From NCBI RefSeq assembly GCF_042649685.1, contig NZ_JBHRZT010000018.1:1-19300 (forward strand): DNA of 19,300 nt, in the 5' to 3' direction. Every line of letters starts with the position of its first letter. Positions within the stretch are counted from its first letter, which is position 1. Positions 1-7,712 of this stretch are shown here, piece by piece. The translations under genes were made by a program, and so were the position numbers. The stretch is from Bacillus_BA songklensis (GTDB lineage: Bacteria; Bacillota; Bacilli; Bacillales; Bacillaceae_H). The notes beneath the pieces are model-generated. The model ran no database searches. It was given only the letters and a program-made list of their open reading frames with translations, and had not been told where the DNA came from.

Positions 1-190
1 ACTGAATATTCAGTCTCATGTAAGACAACTAAACAACCTCCCCCAAGATTAAAAAACGTATCTGAGAATACTCTCTTACACAAAAATCTTGACGCTACCG
101 ATGATTCCTTTCGTGGTGAATTGCCATATATATACTATCAAATATATTCCTATATTTCCATTAACTTTTTATGAGTTTAGAAGGATTTTA

Positions 191-651
191 GTTTTTCCTC
201 ATGCTTTAACTGTTGAATTGCTACTGGATAAGCTGGATTTTTATCCACTGCTATGATATGAGTTCTGGAAACATACAAAAAAGCCAAGGCTTTTTTCAAG
301 AATAGCTTGGCTGATTTGGCATCTCTCGTTTTACTAAGGAAAAAGTGAATGGTATTCCCATCTTAATCGTCTGCACGATACAGATACATCCATTATCCTT
401 CTACTTTTACATACGTTTCATCGACTCTTAAGGAGTCATTAGTTAGCTTAAGATGACACCGTAATCTTTCATCTAATTCAGGTCCATATTCATGAACCTA
501 ACGCATAATCGTTGTGTGAGCCATCAATCATCCCCGTTCCTCCATCATTTCCCCAAATCACGAAAACTCAAGTTGTACCGTAGATACCACCTTTACCATT
601 AGCAAAATAAGGTTGATCATGCTTCCATTTGAACAAATGTTTTGTTTCCAT
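191..651 (-). pseudogene. decayed IS6-family (IS240/IS431-like) transposase
   Basis: Reading the minus strand from an ATG at 651, the broken reading frames give METKHLFKWKHDQPYF, then after damage FVIWGN, GPELDE-like and NDS-RVDETYVKV-like pieces, then LSKTRDAKSAKLFLKKAL and AVDKNPAYPVAIQQLKHE. These match the order of blocks I know from IS6-family DDE transposases (start METKxLFKWKHxQP, first catalytic Asp in VDETYVKV, second in VDKNPAYP). Several in-frame stops and frameshifts interrupt the gene, and the C-terminal part carrying the catalytic Glu is absent, so it is dead. The remaining frame fades near 191. Family assignment is from memory of the motif order; subgroup is uncertain. Confidence 0.85.
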
Positions 652-724
652 GGCGATCACACACCTTTGTAGATTAGTAGTATCAGTACGTCCAAGTTTC
701 AGAGACTTTTTGGACTAGAACCGA

Positions 725-744
725 ATGATCTTCGCACCAGAACC
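725..744 (-). repeat. IS6-type terminal inverted repeat
   Basis: The minus strand from 744 reads GGTTCTGGTGCGAAGATCAT, which resembles the GGTTCTG(T/G)TGCAAAG ends of IS6-family elements. It lies about 75 bp upstream of the transposase start, where the left end of such an element belongs. No matching inverted repeat is visible at 1-190, so the other end is lost or outside the window. Confidence 0.7.
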
Positions 745-821
745 TTCTATTCCATTATTAAGTCCATTCTATATATTAAAGAAATCTAATTGGAATGAAT
801 TCATATAGGTACTTATTACTA

Positions 822-860
822 TTTACCAAATTTTACAAAAAATTTATAATTTAATATAAT
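822..860 (+). promoter_or_regulatory. two overlapping sigma-A-type promoters for the HMA/ATPase cluster
   Basis: TTTACC (822-827) and TATAAT (845-850) are separated by 17 bp. TTTACA (832-837) and TATAAT (855-860) are also separated by 17 bp. The two promoters are staggered by 10 bp and would start transcription near 857 and 867, just upstream of the ribosome binding site at 876-882. No obvious operator palindrome is seen here. Confidence 0.65.
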
Positions 861-886
861 TGCAACAACAAATCCTGGAGGTGTCC

Positions 887-1198
887 ATGCTTAAACAAGT
901 CGCTTACTTGCATCAATTAAAGAAATATGAACGATGCTTAAATAAACATCATATTCAGATTGCTCATTTTATTCCGGGGAGAATTCGTTTAAAAAGTGAC
1001 TTATGGAAACAAAACGAGCGATTGCTACAAGAGTTAATGGATGTCATCAAAAGTGAACCATACGTTCAATCGGTCGAATATGTCACGATTACAGGAAGTA
1101 TGGTCATCGAGTTTACATTAAAAGACAATCCGCCAATTGAACAAATTGACCAGTGGGTTAATTTATTGTTAAGTACTCATGCATACATAAGAGGATAA
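887..1198 (+). CDS. small soluble HMA_2-type domain protein
   Basis: The protein has 103 residues and no membrane span. It carries an H-F-I-PGR-I-R-L motif at about residues 27-35 and a V-T-I-T-G-S-M-V-I-E-F strand near 68-78, the two hallmarks shared with the next three genes. They match what I know as HMA_2 domains, ferredoxin-like relatives of heavy-metal-associated domains that lack the CxxC metal site. Start: ATG 887, with GGAGGT at 877-882. A longer frame back to TTG 860 would begin inside the -10 box and is rejected. It is the first gene of the cluster, 16 bp before the next. A role as metal chaperone, regulatory subunit or ATPase partner is inference from context. Confidence 0.75.
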   Translation: MLKQVAYLHQLKKYERCLNKHHIQIAHFIPGRIRLKSDLWKQNERLLQELMDVIKSEPYVQSVEYVTITGSMVIEFTLKDNPPIEQIDQWVNLLLSTHAYIRG

Positions 1199-1214
1199 AA
1201 AGGGGCGATGTCAG

Positions 1215-1760
1215 TTGTGGTCAACATTATTCGGACTTGGTGCTTACATCATCGCTCCTAAGCTAATCGGGAAACTGCGGGAGCAAAAAATACAAGTGAT
1301 TCATGCCGTCCCGGGAAGATTAAGGCTGCAAAATCAGAAATGGAAAAATGAACATGTAGTAGCGTATATGGAAAAGGTGCTAATACAGCATCCCCTTATC
1401 GAGTCGTGTCGTGTTTCACCTATTACAGGCAGCCTGGTATTGGAATTTGCGACCCCTTATTTGCAGCAAACAGAATTGGATGAGCTGCTACAGCTTGTAA
1501 CAGATGTTACGGTAGAAAGCTTCGCTGTTACAAACGATAAGCTGATGAACACAATGAGAGGGACATTCAATCGAATCAATGAAAATGTAAAAAAGACAAC
1601 GAATGGATATACGAGTATAGACAGTTTGTTGATAGTGTATTTCATGTTCCAGGGAATTCGAAACTTTCCTGTTAATCCTGCCTTTGCAAGCAGTTTATTT
1701 TATTGGGCCTTCACCGTTTTAAAAAATAGTGAGCAGAAAGGAGAGGGCAACGATAACTAA
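1215..1760 (+). CDS. HMA_2-type domain protein with hydrophobic segments
   Basis: The protein has 181 residues. A short hydrophobic N-terminus (about 1-17) precedes a soluble HMA_2-like domain with H-A-V-PGR-L-R-L near 30-38 and P-I-T-G-S-L-V-L-E-F near 70-79. A second moderately hydrophobic stretch lies near 140-170. No CxxC motif is present in the domain. Start is TTG 1215 with AGGGG at 1201-1205; an ATG at 1208 is out of frame. The stop overlaps the start region of the ATPase gene, which suggests translational coupling. It is probably membrane-associated and may dock to the ATPase; function is inferred only from neighbourhood and domain type. Confidence 0.7.
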   Translation: MWSTLFGLGAYIIAPKLIGKLREQKIQVIHAVPGRLRLQNQKWKNEHVVAYMEKVLIQHPLIESCRVSPITGSLVLEFATPYLQQTELDELLQLVTDVTVESFAVTNDKLMNTMRGTFNRINENVKKTTNGYTSIDSLLIVYFMFQGIRNFPVNPAFASSLFYWAFTVLKNSEQKGEGNDN

Positions 1761-3924
1761 TGTGATGGTGCTCCACTCTTTGCCGGGCCGGCTGCGGCTT
1801 CGTATTGAAACAAAGTTGCCCTCAGCTAACATTGAAGCGTGGTTTCGATCGATTCCCGGAATTTATTCGGCATCTTACACGCCCATAACGAAAAGCTTGC
1901 TTCTTTACTACGATGAGCAATTCCAGCCGCATCTTTTCTTGGAAATGCTGAAGGAAAGAAAGAGGGAAAGCAAAAAAGCGAAACAAGATCTATCAATAAA
2001 AAAGAGAGTATCACTTATCAGCCTTTGTGCTGTGTTGTTTTGTACACATTGGATGATGACAAAAATGGCTGCGCCAGCTTTTTACATGACTCTTCTAAAT
2101 CGGATCATGGGAGCGGTTGTTCTGTTGTTGTCACTTCCGACCATCAAAAACGGATTAAGAGGTATGGTGAAAGAACGCAAATTCAATCCTGACTTTTTAA
2201 CGATGTCTTCGCTGATTGCCTGTCTTTACTTAAATCAGTCTGCATCAGCACTCGTTATTTATATCATGTCTACGGCAAGTGAATTGTTAACCGACATGAC
2301 GACCGTAAAAACGAAAGCCCACTTGCAATCGTTACTGCATCTTGAAGCTCCGTATGCGTGGAAGATTTTAGAAGATGATACAGTAAGCAAAGTGAGCGTT
2401 GATGATGTTTCAGTTGAAGATATTGTAAAAGTATATCAAGGGGAACGGATTCCGGTGGATGGCTTTGTCTTAAACGGCCATGCGGTCATCGATGAATCTG
2501 CCATTACAGGCGAGTATATGCCGAAGGAGAAAACGGTTCAAGATGAAGTGTATGCCGGAAGCATTTGCCAGAGCGGTGAGATCACGCTGTGTGTAACGAA
2601 AACAGGAAGAGAAACAGCGCTTGGAAGAATGATCCAGCTCATTGAAAATGCCTATTCATCCAAAGCGCCGATACAGGAATATGCGAATAAAATCGCAGAA
2701 AAAATGGTGGGGGTTTCATTTGCTCTTACCTTCATAACCTATCTGTTCACTCGAAATCTTAATCGGGCATTGAGCATGCTTGTCATCGATTTCGTATGCG
2801 GGATTAAACTTTCAACGGCTGCTGCCTTTTCTGCCGCCATTGGCAAAGCCGCCAAAAAAGGTGTTCTCATTAAAAACGGAAGCTATGTGGAGCAGCTGGC
2901 AAATGTAGAAACCTTTGTTTTCGATAAAACCGGGACAATGACAGAAGGAAAACCGTATGTCGAGCACATGGAATGTTTTCATGATTTCACGGCAGAAGAG
3001 GTGCTACAAAAAGCTGCCTTATTGGAGCAGACGTCCCCCCATCCGCTTGCATATGCCATTATAGAAGAAGCGAAAAAACGCAATATTCCACTTGTTAGTC
3101 GGCTCGCTCATGAAAAGGTGAATGTTGTGACGGGCAAAGGACTTTATGGGATTATTGAAGAAAGGGAAGTTCATGTCGGCAGTTTGCGATACCTAGAAGA
3201 AGAAGGGATTATAACCGAACATTATATTCATCTTTCACCAACATATTCTGTTTATGTGGCGATTGACGGATATCTTGCCGGTGCGTTTTCCATTCAAGAC
3301 CGCATAAGAACAGGGATGAAGCATACAATTAAACAATTACGTTTACTCGGGGTGCAAAAAGTCGTGATGCTAACGGGTGATGAGCAGAAAAACGCTGAAA
3401 AAGTGGCAAGGCAGCTACAGCTTGATGATTACTGTGCCCACATGCTGCCGGAGGAAAAAGTGCGCTATGTGGAAAACGAGAAAAAACGAACGACGATCGC
3501 CATGGTCGGTGACGGAATGAACGATGCTCCAGCTTTAACAAAAGCACATATCGGAATAACGCTCGGGGGAAAACGAACCGACTTAGCGGTCGAAGCGAGC
3601 GATATTGTTGTATCAAAGGACGACCCTTACGTATTGACAGAATTAGTTGATTTGTCAAAAGAGACATTGTGTACCGTAAAACAGAATGTATTGGCAACCC
3701 TGTTTATAAACGGAGCCGCCATCTTATTAGGATCATTAGGAATCATATCCCCTGTGGCGGGAGCGGCGGTGCATAACTTGGCTACGATTGGAGTCGTACT
3801 TAATAGCATGAAAATTTTAGCGAAGGAGGAGAAACAAGGTGGCACCTTCGTATACGATTCTTCACGATATACCCGGGAGAATCCGGCTGCAAGTACCAAT
3901 GCTGCGAAACCACTCCTCATTTAA
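1729..3924 (+). CDS. P1B-type heavy-metal-translocating P-type ATPase with N-terminal HMA_2-like domain
   Basis: ATP-driven metal pump of the cytoplasmic membrane. From GTG 1729 it has 731 residues: an HMA_2-like domain at about 14-70 (HSLPGRLRLRI; TPITKSLLLYY), membrane helices near 92-180, the actuator motif TGE at 260-262, helices near 325-365, phosphorylation motif DKTGT (Asp399), N-domain SPHP (436-439), GDGMNDAP hinge (594-601) and C-terminal helices near 652-698. The TM6 metal motif is V-C-G-I-K (356-360): one Cys and no Pro, unlike CPC-type Cu/Zn pumps and nearer to the CtpC/CtpD-like groups. Substrate is unproven; Mn or Zn export fits context. The start is uncertain: an AGGAGAGGG lies inside the frame at 1738-1746, with later GTG 1762 and ATG 1765. 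The C-terminal tail overlaps the next gene. Confidence 0.9.
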   Translation: MSRKERATITNVMVLHSLPGRLRLRIETKLPSANIEAWFRSIPGIYSASYTPITKSLLLYYDEQFQPHLFLEMLKERKRESKKAKQDLSIKKRVSLISLCAVLFCTHWMMTKMAAPAFYMTLLNRIMGAVVLLLSLPTIKNGLRGMVKERKFNPDFLTMSSLIACLYLNQSASALVIYIMSTASELLTDMTTVKTKAHLQSLLHLEAPYAWKILEDDTVSKVSVDDVSVEDIVKVYQGERIPVDGFVLNGHAVIDESAITGEYMPKEKTVQDEVYAGSICQSGEITLCVTKTGRETALGRMIQLIENAYSSKAPIQEYANKIAEKMVGVSFALTFITYLFTRNLNRALSMLVIDFVCGIKLSTAAAFSAAIGKAAKKGVLIKNGSYVEQLANVETFVFDKTGTMTEGKPYVEHMECFHDFTAEEVLQKAALLEQTSPHPLAYAIIEEAKKRNIPLVSRLAHEKVNVVTGKGLYGIIEEREVHVGSLRYLEEEGIITEHYIHLSPTYSVYVAIDGYLAGAFSIQDRIRTGMKHTIKQLRLLGVQKVVMLTGDEQKNAEKVARQLQLDDYCAHMLPEEKVRYVENEKKRTTIAMVGDGMNDAPALTKAHIGITLGGKRTDLAVEASDIVVSKDDPYVLTELVDLSKETLCTVKQNVLATLFINGAAILLGSLGIISPVAGAAVHNLATIGVVLNSMKILAKEEKQGGTFVYDSSRYTRENPAASTNAAKPLLI

Positions 3925-4423
3925 AGAATTTGAAATGTTCTTTTCGGCTATCAAGGGTATTAGAGATGTAAAAATCGAGCCGGTCATCCAGACAATGGTA
4001 ATTGTTTATAATGAACGTGAGGTGACGAAGCGAAAAATTTGTCAGTATATTTCCCTGTTTTTTCGTCATGAGTCATTAGATCCGCTTGATCCCATCATTG
4101 TGAATGTTACACCGGGAATTCGTAAAGCGATTTTTCGCTCACTTGTGACCGGATTTTTATTATTGATAGCGGTTGTGAAAAAACGGTATACAAACCAAAT
4201 TGATGTATTTGATTATCTTATCGTTATTTCAACAGCCCATACCGTATTGACACACGGGGGTACGAATCGTTATCGCCATCCTGACATTATAACAGGAATC
4301 GTCAGCTTGTTTTCACTTGGAGCAAGCAATTTGCTTCACGTATGTATGGTCACATGGGCAGTGAACGTGTTGGAAATCTTACATGATATAAAACGGGCTA
4401 ACAAAAGTCCGATTTTACTATAA
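3839..4423 (+). CDS. HMA_2-type domain membrane protein
   Basis: The protein has 194 residues. The N-terminal HMA_2-like domain (about 1-70) shows H-D-I-PGR-I-R-L near 9-17 and P-V-I-Q-T-M-V-I-V-Y near 48-57, the fourth copy of the module in this cluster. It is followed by two or three hydrophobic segments (about 98-112, 124-138 and 150-180), so it is anchored in the membrane. Start is GTG 3839 with GGAGGAG at 3825-3831, lying inside the end of the ATPase gene (86-bp overlap). This points to tight coupling with the pump. A role as a regulatory or metal-delivery subunit is inference. Confidence 0.75.
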   Translation: MAPSYTILHDIPGRIRLQVPMLRNHSSFKEFEMFFSAIKGIRDVKIEPVIQTMVIVYNEREVTKRKICQYISLFFRHESLDPLDPIIVNVTPGIRKAIFRSLVTGFLLLIAVVKKRYTNQIDVFDYLIVISTAHTVLTHGGTNRYRHPDIITGIVSLFSLGASNLLHVCMVTWAVNVLEILHDIKRANKSPILL

Positions 4424-4438
4424 AAGGAGAGAGGAAAA

Positions 4439-4660
4439 ATGGCATTTAATCAAGATTTCTTATTGGGATTCATTTCTGGAACAGTAGTGGGAGCGGTTGG
4501 CTATCGCTTATATGAACAAAACTCAGGGCAATTGCAACGATTATTGCAGCCGGCACAAGGCTTCCGTCAACAAGCAGCCACACAACAACCTTCTTTAGAA
4601 GAGCTTGTCGCACAAAAAGAGAGATTAGAAGATTTAATTGCTGAAATGAAACTAGGCTAA
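4439..4660 (+). CDS. small glycine-rich single-span membrane protein (YtxH-like)
   Basis: The protein has 73 residues. One N-terminal hydrophobic, glycine-zipper-like helix (about 7-24; FLLGFISGTVVGAVGYRLY) is followed by a Gln-rich linker and a charged, probably helical tail ending in LEELVAQKERLEDLIAEM. Start ATG 4439 has AAGGAGAGAGG just upstream. It is last in the cluster, 15 bp after the HMA_2 membrane protein. The layout is like YtxH-type proteins and also like PacL/DUF1490 partners of mycobacterial P1B ATPases, though the His/Asp/Glu-rich metal tail described for PacL is not seen. No enzyme function is visible. Confidence 0.7.
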   Translation: MAFNQDFLLGFISGTVVGAVGYRLYEQNSGQLQRLLQPAQGFRQQAATQQPSLEELVAQKERLEDLIAEMKLG

Positions 4661-4687
4661 CCTATATGAATCCACATAAATCAAGGA

Positions 4688-4774
4688 ACGTAAATCAAAA
4701 AACATCCATATTCTTTGATTTACGTATAAGCCTTCGGCCATTTCCCTTTTGGGCCTTTGCCGAAGGCTTATACG
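4688..4774 (+). terminator. two overlapping hairpins after the ATPase cluster
   Basis: Arms 4688-4699 and 4714-4725 form a perfect 12-bp inverted repeat (ACGTAAATCAAA). Arms 4723-4738 and 4759-4774 form a perfect 16-bp inverted repeat (CGTATAAGCCTTCGGC). The two stems share bases 4723-4725, so both cannot form fully at once. The second is the stronger, but only a short CCTTTT follows it. The likely role is termination of the upstream cluster; a regulatory switch is possible but unproven. Confidence 0.6.
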
Positions 4775-4831
4775 AGAACCTTTTCAGTTCTGATTAAACT
4801 TGTTATTAATATAATCTTAATAAAAAACATA

Positions 4832-4860
4832 TTGAAAGAGAAAATATTGTAGTTTATAAT
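4832..4860 (+). promoter_or_regulatory. sigma-A-type promoter of the Mn ABC operon
   Basis: TTGAAA (4832-4837) and a perfect TATAAT (4855-4860) are separated by exactly 17 bp. Transcription would start near 4867, directly at the first MntR-like operator. This leaves a leader of about 195 nt before the first start codon. Confidence 0.75.
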
Positions 4861-4868
4861 AACCTAAA

Positions 4869-4885
4869 AGTTTCCCTAAGGAAAA
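4869..4885 (+). promoter_or_regulatory. MntR-box-like operator 1
   Basis: AGTTTCCCTAAGGAAAA matches 15 of 17 positions of the reverse complement of the B. subtilis MntR box TTTGCCTTAAGGAAACT (recalled consensus). It sits over the predicted transcription start, a classic repressor position. Mn(II)-dependent repression of the ABC operon is inferred. Confidence 0.7.
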
Positions 4886-5009
4886 ATATTTTTATTGGCA
4901 AAAAAATATTACTTGTCACAACTTGTTCTTTAAGCACGTTTTTTGGAAAATTCCATAACCTGTATCAAATCGTTTTCCTCCATGCTAATTTGCTTTTTTT
5001 TGGGCAAAA

Positions 5010-5026
5010 AGTTTCCTTAGGTAAAT
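5010..5026 (+). promoter_or_regulatory. MntR-box-like operator 2 in the leader
   Basis: AGTTTCCTTAGGTAAAT repeats the first operator context (AAAAGTTTCC, then TAAGG or TAGG, then AAATATTTTT), about 140 bp further on and about 36 bp before the ATG. Its centre is one base shorter than the consensus palindrome. No second promoter is evident next to it, so it may be a roadblock or cooperative site. Confidence 0.5.
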
Positions 5027-5061
5027 ATTTTTAAGAAAAGGAAAAAGGAGTGGATAAGTGC

Positions 5062-6003
5062 ATGTTTTCTTCCAGAATCAAACAATTTATGGTTGGACTA
5101 TTCATTTTCATCCTGGCTTTATTCATCGTTTCAGGTTGCTCAAACAATAAGGGGACTGCCACAAACGAGGATGGGAAATTAAAGATTACCACGACAATTG
5201 GGATGATTACAGACGTAACGAAAAATGTCGGGGGTGAGCATGTAGAAGTAACCGGATTGATGAAAACAGGAGTAGATCCGCATTTATACAAAGCATCCCA
5301 AGGTGATATGAAGAAATTGGATGAAGCGGAACTCATTTTATATAATGGCTTGCACTTAGAAGGTAAAATGGGTGAAATTTTCGAGAAGATGGAAAAACAA
5401 AAGCCTGTTATTGCTGTTACACGTGATATTAAAGAGGAGGAATTGCGAACAGCAGGCGATGGAATACATGATCCGCACGTTTGGTTCAATGTTCGGCATT
5501 GGATTACGGCCACGGAAACCATTCGCGATGTGTTAATCGAACAAGATCCAAAGAATGCGGATGAGTACAAACAAAATGCGCAAGAATATATTGCTAAACT
5601 TGAAGAATTGGACACATATGTAAGAGGGCAGATTGCGACGATTCCAAAAGAAAGACGCGTTCTTGTGACGGCACATGATGCATTCGGCTATTTTGGGGAT
5701 GCTTACGATATTGAAGTAATGGGCCTCCAAGGATTAAGCACAGCTTCTGAATACGGTTCAAAAGATGTAAGCAAGCTTCGTGATTATTTAGTTGAAAAGA
5801 AAATTAAAGCCGTGTTTGTGGAATCAAGTGTACCGAAAAAAGCGATTGAAGCCGTCGTAGAAGGAGCGAAAAAGAAAGGGCATGAAGTGAAAATTGGTGG
5901 GGAATTGTTCTCTGATGCGATGGGTGAAGAAGGCACGGAAGAAGGAACCTATATCGGAATGGTCCGCCATAATGTCGATACCATTGTGAATGCATTGAAA
6001 TAA
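5062..6003 (+). CDS. mntA: manganese-type ABC transporter substrate-binding lipoprotein
   Basis: Extracytoplasmic, lipid-anchored metal-binding protein of the cluster A-I (TroA/MntA) family that delivers Mn(II) to the permeases. From ATG 5062 it has 313 residues. It carries a lipoprotein signal with lipobox IVSGC (Cys26), then likely metal ligands His74 (VDPHLY), His139 (HDPHVWF), His205 (TAHDAFGYF) and Asp285 (FSDAMG). The motif MGLQGLSTASE is typical of the TroA-like group. The His-rich loop of zinc-specific ZnuA is absent, favouring Mn. GTG 5050 is also in frame but lies on the ribosome binding site (AAGGAG, 5045-5050), so ATG 5062 is preferred. First gene of the operon, 14 bp before the ATPase gene. 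Confidence 0.9.
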   Translation: MFSSRIKQFMVGLFIFILALFIVSGCSNNKGTATNEDGKLKITTTIGMITDVTKNVGGEHVEVTGLMKTGVDPHLYKASQGDMKKLDEAELILYNGLHLEGKMGEIFEKMEKQKPVIAVTRDIKEEELRTAGDGIHDPHVWFNVRHWITATETIRDVLIEQDPKNADEYKQNAQEYIAKLEELDTYVRGQIATIPKERRVLVTAHDAFGYFGDAYDIEVMGLQGLSTASEYGSKDVSKLRDYLVEKKIKAVFVESSVPKKAIEAVVEGAKKKGHEVKIGGELFSDAMGEEGTEEGTYIGMVRHNVDTIVNALK

Positions 6004-6017
6004 GGAGGGAGAAAAGC

Positions 6018-6773
6018 ATGACAGCACCTTTAAAAGTGAAGGATTTGACGGTCGCTTACCAAAAGAAGCCAGTGTTGCGCAATGTATCATTTGAGATTCC
6101 TGAAGGAAAATTAATTGGAATCGTAGGACCGAACGGAGCCGGGAAATCCACGCTCATTAAATCGATTCTTGGCTTGATTCCGAGAGTAACAGGTGAAGTG
6201 GAGATTTACGGAAAGCCGTATAAAGAGCAGCGTAAGCTTATCGGCTATGTTCCCCAACGCGAATCAGTCGATTGGGACTTTCCAACAAATGCCTTGGATG
6301 TCGTGACAATGGGACGGTATGGTCATTTAGGATGGTTTAAACGACCTGGCAGTAAAGAGAAGGAATTCGCGATGGAGTGCTTGCGCCAAGTCGGGATGGA
6401 TGGATTTGCCGAGCGCCAGATCAGTCAGCTTTCCGGAGGACAGCAGCAGCGTGTCTTTTTAGCAAGGGCACTTGCGCAGGATGCCCAGCTTTATTTCATG
6501 GATGAACCGTTTGTCGGTGTCGATGCGGCAACGGAAAAAGCGATTATCACCCTATTAAACAACCTCAAACAGCAAGGAAAAACTGTTCTGGTCGTTCATC
6601 ATGATTTAAACACGGTAAAAGAATACTTTGATTGGCTGTTATTGTTAAATGTGGAGTTGGTGGGAATCGGAGAAACGGAACGATTGTTTACAAAAGAGTA
6701 TTTGCAAAGAACGTATGGCGGCAGATTAACCATGTTTGATTCTGAGAAAGAGTCATCTTTCATGATTAATTGA
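6018..6773 (+). CDS. mntB: manganese ABC transporter ATP-binding protein
   Basis: Cytoplasmic ATPase that powers metal import; 251 residues, normal family length. It shows Walker A GPNGAGKS (37-44), Q-loop Gln80, signature LSGGQ (138-142), Walker B LYFMDE (158-163) and switch His195 (VVHHD). The VPQRESVDWDFP stretch (78-89) is typical of Mn/Zn cluster A-I ATPases. Start ATG 6018 is preceded by AAGGAGGGAG at 6003-6012. It lies between the lipoprotein and permease genes, 9 bp before the next start, all on one strand. Confidence 0.93.
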   Translation: MTAPLKVKDLTVAYQKKPVLRNVSFEIPEGKLIGIVGPNGAGKSTLIKSILGLIPRVTGEVEIYGKPYKEQRKLIGYVPQRESVDWDFPTNALDVVTMGRYGHLGWFKRPGSKEKEFAMECLRQVGMDGFAERQISQLSGGQQQRVFLARALAQDAQLYFMDEPFVGVDAATEKAIITLLNNLKQQGKTVLVVHHDLNTVKEYFDWLLLLNVELVGIGETERLFTKEYLQRTYGGRLTMFDSEKESSFMIN

Positions 6774-6782
6774 GGTGAAAAC

Positions 6783-7712
6783 ATGAACTGGTTACAAGTG
6801 TTTCAAGATCCCAATACACAATGGATTTTATTTGGTTCCATGCTGTTAGGATTAAGCAGCGGGGTCATCGGGAGCTTTGCCTACTTACGCAAACAATCTC
6901 TCATGGGAGATGCGCTCGCCCATGCGGCACTGCCGGGAGTTTGTCTCGCTTTTATGATGACGGGATCCAAATCGATTTTCTATTTTTTGATTGGGGCTCT
7001 TATGGCAGGCATTTTGGCTACCTTTTTGATCAGCTATATTACAAGACATACACGCATTAAGCAGGATTCAGCATTAGGAATTATTTTAACCGTGTTTTTC
7101 GGTGTTGGGATTGTGTTATTGACGCAAATTCAGCACGGCGATGCCGGAAATCAAAGCGGTCTTGATAAATTTTTATTCGGTCAGGCCGCCTCGATGATTC
7201 AGACTGATGTGTACACGATGGCCATCATTTCAGCTGTATTGGTCGGTGTTTGCGTCTTGTTTTTCAAGGAGTTTAAGTTGCTTTCATTTGACCCGGGTTT
7301 TGCGAAAGGGATTGGGTTGCCGGTGGTGCTTCTTGATCAGTTTATCATGCTCCTTGTGGTAGCAGCCGTAGTGGTCGGAATTCAAGCGGTAGGTGTCGTA
7401 TTAATGGCAGCCTTGCTGATCACCCCGGCAGTCGCGGCAAGGTATTGGACGGAAAAACTCCACGTCATGGTCATCGTTTCAGGAGCATTCGGGGTATTGA
7501 GTGGCATGGTCGGAACGCTCGTGAGTACGATGGTGGATAACTTGCCGACAGGGCCGCTCACAGTTCTCGCGGCAACATGCTTATTTATCTTCTCTGTCTT
7601 TTTTGCGCCAAAGCGGGGATTATTGGCTAAAATACTGTTGAGAATGTCAGCAAAAAATGAACTGACAAGAAGACCCTATGTCCAAAAAGTGAAAGAAGGG
7701 GAAACACTATGA
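6783..7712 (+). CDS. mntC: manganese ABC transporter permease 1
   Basis: Integral membrane subunit of the ABC-3 (ZnuB/MntC) family; 309 residues with about eight to nine hydrophobic segments. Family-typical stretches are GSFAYLRKQSLMGDALAHAALPG near 31-53 and GVVLMAALLITPAVAARYW near 203-221. The C-terminus is charged and cytoplasmic. Start ATG 6783 follows GAGGTG. The stop overlaps the next start in an ATGA arrangement, so the two permeases are translationally coupled and probably form a heterodimer through which Mn passes. Confidence 0.92.
   Translation: MNWLQVFQDPNTQWILFGSMLLGLSSGVIGSFAYLRKQSLMGDALAHAALPGVCLAFMMTGSKSIFYFLIGALMAGILATFLISYITRHTRIKQDSALGIILTVFFGVGIVLLTQIQHGDAGNQSGLDKFLFGQAASMIQTDVYTMAIISAVLVGVCVLFFKEFKLLSFDPGFAKGIGLPVVLLDQFIMLLVVAAVVVGIQAVGVVLMAALLITPAVAARYWTEKLHVMVIVSGAFGVLSGMVGTLVSTMVDNLPTGPLTVLAATCLFIFSVFFAPKRGLLAKILLRMSAKNELTRRPYVQKVKEGETL

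Noticed and set aside
860..886. Longer start for the first HMA_2 gene at TTG 860
   Set aside because: It overlaps the -10 box; ATG 887 has GGAGGT just upstream.
4867..5061. Possible Mn riboswitch (yybP-ykoY type) in the ABC operon leader
   Set aside because: I could not find the expected conserved loops or a terminator stem before the start codon. Operators explain the region better.
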